64,000 nt of DNA from Lepidurus packardi (taxonomy: Eukaryota > Arthropoda > Branchiopoda > Notostraca > Triopsidae): the NCBI GenBank assembly GCA_023053545.1, contig JAKZAN010000128.1:22107-86106 (forward strand), in the 5' to 3' direction. Position 1 is the stretch's first letter; every line of letters starts with the position of its first letter. Position numbers and translations under genes: made by a program. Below the pieces are notes generated by a model. It saw only the letters and a program-made list of their open reading frames with translations. It was not told the origin of the DNA and made no database searches. Below, in pieces: positions 23,501-35,648 of this stretch.

Positions 23501-23913
23501 AGCATATTACTAGTCAATCCTTTTTCTGACGAATCGATTAGTCGTCGGTGAGGAGAGACACGGCATGCAAATAGCTTAAAGACTGACTCTTCGGGAGTAT
23601 TGAACAATTATATTTTTACTGGTTATCCAAAGGCAGGGCTGCTGCACTAATTGATTACCAAAGTCATCAACAAAGTGTGTGCATATGCTTGACATAAACC
23701 TCTCCTATCAATAAAATACGTATCCATCTTTCCCAATCGGACTGGAAATATAATTACCCTCTCCTTTTATCTTTTTAAAAATGCTTATACAATAGGTTCC
23801 AAGCATCCACAACACACATAAATCTGGATTAAGTTTTTTATTTTTTATCTAGAATCCAAATATCCAAAAACCCACACTCACACACACACACAACATTCTA
23901 AATCTACGCAACC
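23501..23913. other. Divergent promoter region
   Basis: A 413-base AT-rich spacer between divergent starts at 23500 (minus) and 23914 (plus). It includes a short CA run (about 23878-23891) just before the plus-strand leader. No gene-like frame seen. Confidence 0.5.
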
Positions 23914-25270
23914 ATGAAACTGTTCCTCACCTTACTCGCGGCTCTACTCATCGCTACCACCGTCAATGCCAAGCATATCTTCCATTACCAGACTCAGGTA
24001 GCAATTATCCTCTGACATCATCCTATTCATTTTCTATTTTTGGACACACGTCCTAAACTCAGAATTCCACCAACTCTACCACTAGCGCCAATACTACCAA
24101 TACTACCACAGCAACCAATTCTACCACCAGTAACATCCATCCATTGAATACATTTATCATTCCAATATAGACACCACTGAAGCTCCTACATTCACACCTG
24201 TCATATCCACCAATACTGGTCATACCGATCCCAACATCGTTTGGTAGGAGGTCGCAGCTGAAGAAGTACCTGAAAATACAGTTGATACCACTGGGTAAGC
24301 TGTGGATTCAGAAAGCGATAATGAAGATGCTGCCACCAATCTTAACGAGACCCCTACTAATGAGACGACAACTGAGGAGACCCCTGCTGACGAGACTACA
24401 ACTGAGGAGACCCCTACTGACGAGACTACAACTGAGGAGACCCCAGCTGACGAGACTACAACTGAGGAGACCCCTACTGACGAGACTACAACTGAGGAGA
24501 CCCCTACTGACGAGACTACAACTGAGGAGACCCCTACTGACGAGACTACAACTGAGGAGACCCCAGCTGACGAGACTACAACTGAGGAGACCCCTACTGA
24601 CGAGACCAATACCGAAGAGACTAACACCGAAGAAGAAGTTTTTGACTAATCTCAACTGATTGATGCCAGCGAGGACTTAGTGGAGATACTTCCTCAAAAC
24701 ACCACAGCTAACCAAACAGAATAATTCCAAGGAGAGACAGGATATGAAGAAGTCGCTGCCGAGGAAGTCTAAGAGATTGAGGGGGATGACTAATACGTCA
24801 GGGTCTGTACTATAATGAAAAAGAGCGAACTGGCAATGCTTGAGCAAGTCACCGAGCCTATCGAGTAGATTAAAAGCTCTACAAATTCAACCAATACCGC
24901 TAATACTACTACAACCACTTCCGATGAGACAGGAGTGTCCGAGGAATTAGAAGAAGGAGAGTAGGTCTAAATCGATGACCTTGTCCCCGAATTGAGAGAA
25001 GAGTATTAAACAGTAGATCCGGTCCCAGTGGAAATGGAAGAGGTCGAGCATACAGTCGACACTATTGTTTCCACTGAAGGACCTCAAACAGTGACCTACC
25101 AATAAAACTACGAGGTAGTAGATCCAGTCGAAGTCGCTGATGGAATGATGGTCACAGAAGTAGTCGTCAGCCCAATCGTGGGAGAGCCTGTCACATCGAC
25201 CGCAACATCGACCACAACTACATCGACCACAACAAGTAGCACCGGCAAACACATGCGCAGACATAGTTGA
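23914..25270 (+). CDS. Secreted acidic Thr/Glu-rich repeat protein, 416 aa
   Basis: Exons 23914..23997, 24063..24129 and 24171..25270; introns of 65 and 41 bases. Signal peptide MKLFLTLLAALLIATTVNA. Exon 2 is an N-glycosylation-rich Thr/Asn run (NSTTSANTTNTTTATNSTT). Exon 3 has eight copies of TDETTTEETP and then a long acidic region in which TAA/TAG fall among Glu/Asp (AAEEVEEIEGDDEY), again favouring Glu. It ends in a TSTTTTSTTTSS run and a basic GKHMRRHS tail. Probably extracellular and glycosylated. Gene plan (signal peptide, intron after the signal peptide, Thr-rich repeats) is like that of the mucin gene 3.3 kb away on the other strand. Confidence 0.82.
24364..24603 (+). repeat. 30-base tandem repeat, 8 copies (TDETTTEETP)
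   Basis: A 30-base unit containing ACTGAGGAGACCCC occurs exactly twice per 60 bases over 24364-24603. Copies differ only at one codon (ACT/GCT, that is T/A at the first position). Confidence 0.95.
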
Positions 25271-25561
25271 TTTAGTCTATGTAATTTTACCTGGTAAATT
25301 TTAGTGTAGAACCTTTTGAAAAGTCATCAATAGACTGGCCTATAGAAATGATAGGGCGATCGACGTATGGGATGGATTGATTAACTTAAGATCTTAGCTA
25401 ACTTAATAGAGGGTCGTTAGTAATCAAAAGAATGCAATCTACTACATCACAGGTAAAGTGCAAGCTTCATCAAGAAAGAGCAGTCAAGGTGTGTATAAGT
25501 GAATAGTGCAGCACATCGCCTTTCATTTGCAAAGCGGAGGACTGTGAAACTCTGCATTAAC
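25271..25561. other. Spacer upstream of TPR gene
   Basis: 291 bases. The TPR frame stays open through part of it, so a 5' exon or an earlier start is possible. Nothing else seen. Confidence 0.4.
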
Positions 25562-27283
25562 ATGCTGACATCCTTGGGACCATCAAGAATTGAACAGTTC
25601 AGAGACACGATGAAACAATACGCCCAGGCAATGGTTTCGGCAATCGATTCAGCCTACCTTCAAGTTTTGGCTGATCTCACATCATTCATCGAAGCTGAGC
25701 GGGCTGGGCTGAGATAATGGGGAGAGAGACAGACTTAGGAAACGCCCTAGATGACCAAACTATTGGGAAATAAATAAATTTCTACAGGAAAAGATGTGCT
25801 AAGCATAAGAAATTGCATGAAAAATGGCAGGAAATTGGATATTACAGATACAAAACTAGGCATGCTTTTGCTCAAAACAACAGAGAACTTCAAAAGCAAA
25901 CTGACATTCCATAGCTTGTTAGAGGATACTGAGACTAACGATCAATAGAATCCTGTAGAGTACACTGTTTCCAAAAAGGATACAGAGCCACGAGCTCAGG
26001 ATTTCGAGAGGAAACTTAAAGTGGCACAAGCAGATTATTCCTTGGTTGCGGATCTCACTCCTGTGACCTCTGCCTAGTATGTTGAGCGAAGTAAGCTGCA
26101 TTAAAAGCAGAGGAATTTTGATCGGGCTCTCGAGGATCTGAGTTTAGCGCTGGACTTAGACGGTAACAATATCAACGCTCTCTACAAAAGGGCGCTTCTC
26201 CATACCAATCTTAAACAATATCAAAAGGCTCTCCAAGACTACACGCACTACCTCGTCCACTAAAAAGACTCAGCTTTTGCCTACTATAATAGAGCAGCGA
26301 TATTTGTGCATTTAGACAGATACTCCTAGGCCTTAATTGATCTAAACAGAACATTGGAGCTGGATTCTGCGTTCGAAGCAGCCTTGTTAACACGTGGTAA
26401 AATCCAATGCAACTCAAAGCACTTCAAGGAGGCCATTACCGACTTCAGCAGACTTATTTCAGTCAACAAGAGTAATGCTGCTGCCTACTACTATCGTGCT
26501 AAATCGCATCAAGGATTGAGCTAACTAAACTAGGCCATCCAAGATCTCACTAACGCCATTTAACTTGATGATTCTACCCTTAATTACTTTGTAGACCGAG
26601 CTGCGCTCTTTTTCTCACTCAAACAATGGGATCTGGCTGACTCCGACTATAAGAAATCGATAAATATTCGTCCAAACTTGCCCAGTCTTTACTATAACAG
26701 AGGCATAACTCTCATCAACCTTAAGCAGCACGACTAAGCAATCAGAAACTTCAAGCAATGTCTGGGACTCTAAGAAGACAACATCCCTGCTTTTAATAGT
26801 CTGGTCAGCCTTCTCTTCAACCTGCATCGATATAAATAGACTATTGACACTATCGACTCCCGTAGCTATTACAATGAATAGCTGCTCCATCAGAAAGCAA
26901 TGTCCCTAAAAGCTTTAGGTGAAACAGATAAGGCTGTAGATATTTTCAGCAAGATGATCAAATAATTTAATAGCTTCCAGGGGTATACTGGCAGAGCATC
27001 AGTTTTAGCATCTTCAGGCAAATACGAAGAAGCACTTCAGGACTACCTCAACGCTTTGAAGAAAGACCCGCAAAATCCAAGTCTCCTATTCAACATATCT
27101 GCAATCTACGAACTCTCATAAAAATATGAATCAGCATTATCATCCCTCGACCAGTTGTTGAGCATCGACAAGTCAAATATTATGGGTCTGAAGGCAAGAG
27201 CCAGGCTAAACTACAAACTTGCGCGCACCCAATAATTTACTGAAGATATGAAGAGAGTAGAAGAACTCGAAAAAAGACAATGA
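25562..27283 (+). CDS. Tetratricopeptide-repeat protein, 573 aa
   Basis: TPR arrays are helical scaffolds for protein binding. The frame is open to TGA 27281-27283 with no intron. From about residue 180 there are roughly ten TPR units (NFDRALEDLSLALDLD, NINALYKRALLHTNLKQYQK, SAFAYYNRAAIFVHLDRY, LYYNRGITLINLKQHD and so on). Several TAA/TAG fall where TPRs prefer Glu (for example 'AI-E-LD'). The N-terminal 170 residues are non-TPR. ATG 25562 is the first in-frame ATG I trust; the frame stays open upstream to about 25440, so the start is uncertain. The partner is unknown. Confidence 0.8.
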
Positions 27284-27366
27284 TTGGCTTATCGAATTAA
27301 ATATTGAAATGGACATCCATTAAAATATGCATTTAAATTATTAAAAAAGAGATCAAACACTCCCCC

Positions 27367-30300
27367 TCAGAGGTCAGGCTCTTCGATAGGCGTACGCAGC
27401 ATCGGATCGAATTCGGAAATAAGCTTGATGGCTTCCTCTTGGGCGTGCTTCAACTTCTGCTTGATCTTTAGATTATCCTCCAACAGTATCTTCATGTTGT
27501 GCTTCTTGTCCGCTAGACTAATCGACAGCTTCTCCTTCTCGTACAGCAGTTGCTTCAGAATCTGTATTCATTATAGAGAGTCGATAGATTTCATAAGATG
27601 GTTACATTGGCATAGGCTCCTCCTTCGAGACAGCTTTCTCGGAGGATGCTGTTCTGAGCTTGCACCTCACTCAGACGCTTCAGCATTTGTTCCTTTCGAT
27701 ACATTAAATCCTCTATGTCTTTGCCCAAGTTTTCGAACTTATCGTTTTGTTACACTTTGCCGAAGTTCATCATTTTGTCTCGCCAGAGCCATAAAGCCCT
27801 TGATAGACCCTTTCTTAAGAAGGTAGACATGGCTCTAAGGGCTACAAACTTGCCTCGAGCGACAGATTGCTCATAGTCGACATTGATCTTGCTCAATTAA
27901 GCACTAAGAGTAAATGAATGGTTTCATAATTATGGTGTGATCTTACGTTCTAGCGAGATTATCCTTGATGTCTCTTCTGTACTCTTTAAAGAGCTTGTTC
28001 ATATCATTGTACCGGCCCAGCATATTACCTCTACTTTCCTTCTTTAGGACATCAATGAAGTGCTGGTCTTTTCCCTTCCAACGATTCCAGTATTTGCCCT
28101 TGCCCTCAGTTATGGTCAGCACCTTTCTTAGAGACCTCTTAATGTTTTTCTTGAGCTGGACGAATTCGAGCCAGCTGTGCCAAGCCTGCACCACCGGCTT
28201 TTTGTCCCCGTATGTTCTTAACTTCGATAACACCTTTCGCATTATCGCATTATCTTTCTGGCTCTTAACCTTCATGTAGGCTTTGATTTCTTCGGGGTCT
28301 ATGTTCTCGTCCAGCAGTAAGTTCATCTGGGCTTTAGTTTCGGTTTTACTTTCAGTCATCAGTTTTTCTGCCTGTTTAGCGATCACATCTTTATGCCACA
28401 ATGCTCCCTCTCGGATCTTATAGAAACTCCTCAGCAAGTGTTTGTTTGGCCATCTTCTCGATAATGAAAGGCAGATAATGCATCCTCGGGACTTCATGGA
28501 AACTCCATCTATGAAGTGTCTTGAGCTTGGTCAGTTGAAGATCCGCATCTTTCTTGCAAAGGAGATAGTGGATAGCTCTTCTGCGCTTGGACTCCAAGAC
28601 TTCGCGTTCGAATTCTCCATAGTTTCTGACCTTGAGAAATGCGAGTTTCATACGCCACTGTTTGTTCTGTGTGTTTGCCCTATTGAATCTGTTGACTGCC
28701 CAACAAAGGTTTCCGAAGCGGTGCTTCATAGCTCCGAAGACATCAGATAAGAGTGATCTGTTTTCTTTCGCTATCTGGAAAGCGATGAACTCTTTAGATG
28801 TAGTCTTGAAATAGCTCCTCCAGTTAAGAACATTCATCATTTCTTTTTTGGTCCTTTTGTTGATCCTATCCTGCATTATCTGAATCTTCTTCTTCTTTAG
28901 TGCCTTCACGAGTGAGTATTTCTTGAACTTGAGGAAAGACTGCGAGATGATGTTGTACTCGCGACTGTTGAACTTCGCTTTGGCGACAAAAGGTGCATAG
29001 GATTTGAAGAGTTATTTGCAGTCAGCAGCAATACTGTCGGCTGTCTATTTCTTGCGAGTCAAGTCTTCCAGAACTATCTCTCTCTTCTTTTCTTTCCAGT
29101 GCTGGATTCCTAATCTCTTCAGGTCCACCATCTTCTTTTCGAGGGCGTTGAAGATTATATACTCTCTTCTGTAAACCTTCTTTAGTAAAGCCACATAGCC
29201 CTTAATTTCATGAAGTCCTTTCCTAAATTTGTTCAGTTACTGGTTCCTGTCTATGGCTAGGAATAGTCGTCTGGCTCCTTGGGTCTCATTCTTCCACACC
29301 TTGAAGATTGACTCTGTGTACAGCCTCTCATATCGCTTCCTATTCTTGGTCTACACATACTCCAGGAATTTGTCGTGCCGATTCCTGCGTCTCTCCATTT
29401 TGTTCTTTGCCTTCTCGTATTTGTCTTCCTCAATTTTGAGCTTGTTCATGATGTCTTGCCTAGTCTTACTCGTCTTCTCCTCGAAAGCTTTCTTCTTCTT
29501 GGCCAGTTTGGACATGTTATCTCGCACTTCTTGCGTCATATTATCAAAGGCTTCTCGCAACGTATTTCTGAAGAATATCTTCCCTTGCCTTTTTGCCAAT
29601 AACCTCACAAATGAGTTCATGCGTGCCTTCTTATGCTTCAGAGCTTTGCCCATTAGGACCCAGTTCTTGAATTTTTCCTAAAGGCTCTATTTTAACCTGT
29701 TTGCCTGCTTGTTCTTCTGTGCTAGATTTTAGAACTCAATAAAGCGTCTGAAGAGGCTCGCCAACTCTTCCTTCAACTTAGTTTCTTCCTTAGTGTTTTT
29801 ATCCAGTATTATCTCTCTAGCCTCTAAGGTCTTGTCTAGGCTTTTGTACTAAGTCGTGAACTGCTTGGCATGGAGTTGCTGGACTTTATTTTTTATGTTT
29901 TTGAAGCCTATGAGTTTTTTGTAGAACATGAACAGGTTCTCGTAATGCATGAGGATGGTTAATGCTCTTTTATGTTTGTGGACTATGTTGACCCACTCAC
30001 TGAAGCTTCGGGAAAAGATTCTCCTGAGGTGTTGCTTTTCGAACTCTGCTTTGAGGTGTTTGAGTTCTTTGGACTTCTGTTTATTCTTGGCCTTGGTTTT
30101 GATCTTGGAGAAGGTGTATCTGAGGAGTTGTCGATGGGCCAGTTGGAACAGGTTGGACTTGATCTTCTCACGGTAGACTCTGGTGATCTTTTAACGCCTG
30201 AATTTCTCGAAAAGCTGTGAAGAGTAAATGTAAGTTTCAGAAACGGGTGTATGATGTGATGTGTACTGCTTTCTGGAATCTGAAAGAGAACGCGGTCGAT

Positions 30301-32225
30301 TACCGACTCCAGCTTTTTCTGGCCCAACAAGCCCAGCTCTTCGATGCTCTTCGCCAGTTTTTCCCTGTAGGAAGTACTCTTTTCGTTGATTTGCTCCATT
30401 TTCCTGTTCAGATCCGTCAGCACTGCATGCATGTCCTTCTTCTCCATATCTCTCTGTTGCTTTCTGAACCTATTCATCGCGTTGAGTTTCTCTAGTGTGT
30501 CCTTTCTCTTCGCTAGTTTGTAGACACACGCAGCTCTCTTTCTCAGGTACAGCATCTTGTTGTACCATCCTAACAACGCTAATCTCTTCTTCTTGAAGAG
30601 GAATCGGTACATAGATTTAGTCAGCACTTTCTTATGCATCGCTTCGAGGGCCAGTTTCCGATTCTTGCTCTCAACTCTCAACTGTTCTCTAATCCTCATT
30701 TAGTTGGTGATTTCGATTTTCCTTTCAGCTACCTTGGCCCCGAACACATTGCCCCAGTATCGATAGAAAGCACTCCGAAGTTCAATGCGACTGTTTCGGA
30801 TGTTCAGAATCGTCAGTAGTTTACTTTTGCGTTTCTCATACTTGAGCTTCATGTACACCACGTCCCTGAGTTACTGCTTGTGGAGGTGGCTCCTGACCTT
30901 CTTGAGTTAATACTGAATGATATTCTCACGCCATTTCCTCATCGCCCTCCCCATGGCTCGCAGCCTGTTAAACTCTTCCTGAATTGTGAGTGTCTGCAGA
31001 TATCGATTAAAATTATCTTTCTGCACTCGCCATTTACGGAAGCAGTAAGATTTCTCATTCCTGTGCGTTATTCTGGTAATCTTCTGCAAACCAAATTTGG
31101 CGTCATTCGCATACTTGTTCGCACTTCTCCATCTATTGAAGCCCATAGCTAGTTCTTTTCGATAAAGTCTCAGTCTCAAGCCTAAGAGACTCTTTCCTTT
31201 CTCATAGTCTGTCAGGATTTGCAGCTGAGATCTATTGAACTCCTCATTCCATTTTGACATAGTCGTGATCTGACTCTTCATGTCTCGATACTTCTCGTAG
31301 GTATTTTTGAAGATGCCGATGAGTTTCATTGGCTGGAAAGCATTACGATGCCAGAGCGTGAAGAATACTCTTTTGTTGTGAGTGCTGGTTTGCTGGTGGA
31401 TCTGAGCGAGGTTGTGAATAGATTTGATGCACTTCTCGCCTTCTCTGATGTATATCTGGAAACTGAAGAACTTGCGGTAGTATTGGAGCACTCTATTCTT
31501 GAGGAAGAGTCCTAGGAGCATCGCAGCACCTCGACTACGCCCAACTACTGTCTTGTTCATTATGCTTTCTTCATCTTTCTCAAGTTTGGCTTGAATCGAT
31601 TGGAACTCTTTCATGCGTTCTTCGTAGCCGTGGGTCTAGTTATTCTGAGTACGAATCGCGTAGTTCTTTTCCTCCTCGAGCATGCGCCTCAATTTCTCAT
31701 AATCACAGTTCATTGAACGTAATGCCTTCAGGTTGGCTACTTCTGTGGCAACCTGTCCTTCCATGTTGGCTAATGTTATCGACAGTTCCTTTACTCTCAA
31801 TAAGACTTCGTCGTGTTTGGCTTTGTTTATATCATATTCAGCACGCACGCTATTCAGGCGAAGACTCAGTTCCTCTATACTGCGCTCTAGGGAAATGATT
31901 TCGAGATCGAGAGCATCACATCTCTGGCGTTAGAGTTCAAGTGTGTTCGGAGCCAGTTTCTCGGCCCTCTGCCGTTCAAGTGTCGAAAGCAAAGTCTTCA
32001 AGTTTATACAGGTGATTATGATGCGTGTACTTTTTTGACGAGAACGAGATCTTTGGACTTTTCAATAGCACATTGGATGTCGAGTTCGATGTTGTCTCTT
32101 TCAGAGCGTAGGGTGAGGTGTTTCTTCCTGAGCACCCTCTTCTCTGCGAGTAGCTCGTTCATATGTTCCTCAATTCTACATGCCTTGATGTTGCGCCTGA
32201 TGGGGTCTTCCTACCTGTCACGCAT
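27367..32225 (-). CDS. Giant coiled-coil protein with SFI1-like Trp repeats, 1523 aa
   Basis: Six exons on the complement: 32225..32031, 31995..30304, 30214..28493, 28416..27947, 27903..27606, 27561..27367; introns of 35, 89, 76, 43 and 44 bases. N- and C-termini are ordinary coiled coils (IDIQCAIEK; RLSEVQAQNSILRES). The middle 1200 residues are basic helices with a Trp about every 60-90 residues inside a 'hydrophobic-x-x-W-[KR]' context: TLWHRN, GFNRWRSA, CFRKWRVQK, AMRKWREN, FYRYWGN, LGWYNK, FSEWVNI, FKVWKNE, IQHWKEKK, LNWRSYF, QWRMKLA, WHSWLEF, YWNRWKG, LWLWRDK. This is the pattern of SFI1 centrin-binding repeats. A basal-body or contractile-fibre scaffold binding centrin is the likely role (centrin myonemes are prominent in peritrichs). 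The third intron (28417..28492, GTCCCG donor) is the weakest join. Confidence 0.78.
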
Positions 32226-32461
32226 CGGGATTAGTATAAATCAAAAAAGTTAAACGTTAGTGATGGTTATGTATGTACAAAGCTTGATACACAGGTGGTA
32301 ATACATAGCTTAAGATTTGAAATTTTAAAATCTAGGGCAGCTAGTTGCTTAGAGTTATAAAGGGTTGTGAAGCAAAAGACCATGGGTTCGGGGGTTCCTG
32401 AGTGAGTGACATCAGATAAACAAGATATTTTATTATATTCAAAAGAAGGGCCAGTTACATC

Positions 32462-32908
32462 ATGCATCAAACCCCCAGGTACAACTCCTACTCCCTCGTC
32501 ATTGTCCGCAACAAACAGAACAAGTACCTATCAGTCCTCGAAACTGGAAACAAAGGATGGTGGCTCCCTGGAGGCAACAGAGAGCTTGGAGAAACCATGA
32601 AAGACTGTGCGATAAGATAGACCAAGGAAGAGGGTGGCATTGATATCGTTGTGAAGGGTCTAATCAAGATAATTAACAAATGGTCGCAAGGTGGGTTCAG
32701 ACAGTGGGCAGTGTTCTATGCTGAGCCTTTAGACTAAAACCAAGGACCAAAAAATGTGGCGGATGGAGAGTCAATAAAAGCTGAGTATCTGAGTCTGTAG
32801 GAAATCCGAAATCTGAAGCATAAACGGGGCTACTAATTAGAAGAATACGCAAGCTACGTAGAAGGAGGAGGAATTATTTATCCCCTTGCGCTATTAGAAG
32901 AGTCGTGA
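32462..32908 (+). CDS. Nudix hydrolase, 148 aa
   Basis: Nudix enzymes split nucleoside diphosphates linked to another group (damaged nucleotides, NAD(H), ADP-ribose, diadenosine polyphosphates). The Nudix box GX5EX7REUXEEXGU is complete at residues 38-60: G38, E44, R52, E53, E56, E57, G59. The metal-binding E53 is encoded by TAG (32618-32620), so the box is intact only if TAG means Glu. Upstream GWWLPGG and the N-terminal strand YNSYSLVIV fit the fold. Single exon; the start ATG shares a 236-base divergent promoter with the SFI1-like gene. Substrate cannot be told. Confidence 0.9.
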
Positions 32909-33290
32909 GAGGCATAATTAAATATGGAGTCGATAAGATGATGCTCAGAAGAAGAATTAAAAGACTCAGTACCCCATAGAATAACCTTAATGATAAGGAA
33001 TGCCGAAAAGTCAATATCTCTATTTCTGATTTATCTTTATAATGGATGGAATTTTCTGGGGTCTGAAGATCCTATCGATTGTCTGAGGATATTGCTGACG
33101 AATCGTCTATCTACAGAAGTATCCGTTCGCGTCTGATTAAAGAATATCAGTTCGTCAAAAGAATATCAGTCCGTGAGGCTTTTATTGTGCTACTGCGAAA
33201 TTTGATACAATCCCTCATCCAATTAGCATCCTTTTTCGAAATTCCTTTGCCTTTTAAAAAAACAACATCACACCCTAGACTCCCAAACAC
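32909..33290. other. Intergenic region
   Basis: A 382-base spacer between two plus-strand genes, AT-rich. No convincing gene, although open frames run through it. Confidence 0.5.
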
Positions 33291-34268
33291 ATGTCCCTCG
33301 ACATCCAAACTTCCGAAGCTCCTCTTCCCAATCCCTTGGAATCCGGGCTCTCCCTTGAAGCCCATTTCGCACTATGCAACACCTTCGCTAGTCGCTACCA
33401 GCAGGTCTAACTCCAAGCTCCTCTTATTTCCCAGATGGTAGAACAAAATTAACTTCTGCGAGCCATTAAGGAAAAGCTAGCCCTCAAAGATTCTAATACA
33501 GTGGCCACCCAATAAGATGAAAACGCTGTAGAAGATTCATTGCCCTTTCACCGAACTCTCAGCCAAAACATAGTGACTAGCAAGACCAATTTTCTTGACA
33601 GCAACAGCAGCTTCGATTCAGTACTCTCAAGGAGAAGAAGATCGACCAACACAACACCTAAAGTCCAGAAGGCTTTTGACGAGGTGTACGAGAAGTGTAG
33701 CAGACAGACTTATGCTATTTTGTGTAAACTGAGCAATGATCTTCAGGGAAACATTTAGAAGCCTTCCAGGGTCAGAGGGCTAGAACAGGAGATAGCCAAA
33801 TTATATGAATAAAACAGCATCCTACGACAGCGACTAGAGGAACAGCAAAGGATAGTAAATAGCATCCAATAAAAAAACCAAGCACTACTGGATGAAAAGA
33901 CCAACAGACTGAAGGCAGTGGTCGAGAAGGAAAAACGATTGACGAAGCTGTAAACAGGGCTGCTGATCAAGGACAAACTGTTGAACGAGAACAAGAAGAC
34001 TCTAGCAAGCAAATGGGAACTCGTTCGAGTGCAGGAGTAGGCCATCGCAGAAGAGTGCCGACAGGCAGAGTATTTGTGGGAAAAAGTGCTGGAGAAGAGT
34101 TTCGAGAACTCTGATTCTAAAGAATCCACTCTGCGAGTTCTTTCTAGATGTCGAGATTCTCTAGTGAAGCAGCGAACCATGATAGGACGGGAACAATAGC
34201 AACTGAACATGCAGCATGAGAGTTTGTACAAGTTCATCGAGCAGCTGAGAGGACTGGAGAGCGTGTGA
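33291..34268 (+). CDS. Coiled-coil protein, 325 aa
   Basis: Single exon, ATG 33291 (MSLDIQTSEAPLPNPLESGL) to TGA 34266-34268. Residues 1-140 are mixed. 140-325 is a continuous coiled coil (LVEKEKRLTKL type, KEKLALK, SILRQRLEEQQRIVN) ending LYKFIEQLRGLESV. Eight TAA/TAG read as Glu all sit in helical stretches. No family recognised; a ciliary or cytoskeletal role is a guess from composition. Confidence 0.7.
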
Positions 34269-34628
34269 CAAATGTATCTATATATTTAGGGTATACTACT
34301 CAACTGTTGGAGTAAGAGTAATGACGCGTTATTGGGAGATATCAGTTTAGAAGCACAGCCCGGGATGCAGACCACAATTACAGAATCTAGTATCACTTCT
34401 TATGGATAATCGATAATGTTGTTTATGGAAATGGGAGATTTGGATGGAAGCGTCATTCTAATTCTGGGAATTCCTATTTTTTTATAGCGAAGAAGAACGG
34501 CCGAACTATAAAATAATCAGATTACTCCGAGAAAGTAGTTGTTCTCATCTCAGCATGCATACTTAATAAATATAACTCTATCCCTACACACCTCATCCAA
34601 TAAAAATAGACACACTGCTTTCTCCCCA
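34269..34628. other. Intergenic region
   Basis: A 360-base AT-rich spacer between two plus-strand genes; nothing recognised. Confidence 0.5.
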
Positions 34629-35354
34629 ATGCAAACCTATAAAGCCAAAGTCTTCCCTGAAAGAGTAACTCCCCTAACTTAACAACATCGTTCCTCCTCC
34701 CTATAGTTGCCTTCTGGTTACCACGGACCCGTTCGTCCTCGCCATTCGGTGGATGCTCGCCATGAGCCGCCTTCAGTAGGCCATAATGATTACTCCAGCA
34801 ACACTAGCGTCGAACTCAGAAACCTCACTCTCAACGGTTGGAAGAAGCACAAGTCCGACAGAGAGATCGAACTCGAAAACAAAATAGTGATCGTCCACCC
34901 AGCGTAATACTCGCAAGTTATACACCCCATCATTCTCCAAACCCACAGAAAAATATCCGAAACCAATCCCGAGTGGCTCAAAACTACCTTCCAATATCAC
35001 CAGCGTTCTCTCCAAAAGCACCCTCACAAAGATCCTGCTAAGTATACGGTATTTGGTGAACCCAAGTAGCATCCCTCTAAAACCTATGTTTCTCGATTCG
35101 ACAAAGGTCCCTTCAGGCTAAACTGGCCTGAGAGCTTTAGAGAGCCTGCATATACAACTAGCAGAGGATTTTATAAAGCAAATGTTGTGGCTGAAAAAGT
35201 ACCATTGTGTACACGGGACAGTTTCTTCGGGAAGGTAGAGCGAGAGGTGGCTGGGAAGGTGGGGAGCGTGGACTACCGGATAAGGTGTGCGCGTCCTGAT
35301 ACCCAGATTAAGATCGGGCATCAGACCTTGCTGAACACGAACAGTGTGATCTGA
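34629..35354 (+). CDS. Unknown basic protein, 241 aa
   Basis: Single exon from ATG 34629 (MQTYKAKVFPERVTPLTE) to TGA 35352-35354. It is rich in His, Pro, Arg and Tyr, with motifs such as TLNGWKKHKSDREIELENK, ETNPEWLKTTFQYHQRSLQK and RFDKGPFRLNWPESFREPAY. The repeated short Pro/Tyr/Trp elements look like a microtubule-inner or cytoskeleton-associated protein, but no family can be named. Confidence 0.6.
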
Positions 35355-35648
35355 GAGGCCCAAAGATATGTATTTCTTTATTTTTAACTTCTCACCTTCT
35401 ACATGCGACATAATCCTGTTTCTCTATATATTTTTCAGTGCTGTACAAAAGTAAAACTTCTTCTGATTTATTGTTGGTATTGATTGGGGGTTGATAAATC
35501 ATTATGGAATGGGACAGGGAGGAGGGGCTGGTTGTTTCATGGCAATTCATTCAATAAGAAGTATCTATCTATTAAATGGGGGGAATCGGTTCTAGACTTC
35601 AGTCACTAATTTCGCTATTCCCGATCCAAGGCTCTGCCTATATTCCCT

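Noticed and set aside
24308..24655. Minus-strand Ser/Leu-rich frames opposite the acidic repeat
   Set aside because: Shadow of the 30-base repeat; the plus-strand gene has signal peptide, introns and acidic context.
28417..28492. Programmed frameshift in the SFI1-like gene
   Set aside because: A 76-base GT...AG intron restores the frame, although its donor (GTCCCG) is poor; other introns of the gene are ordinary.
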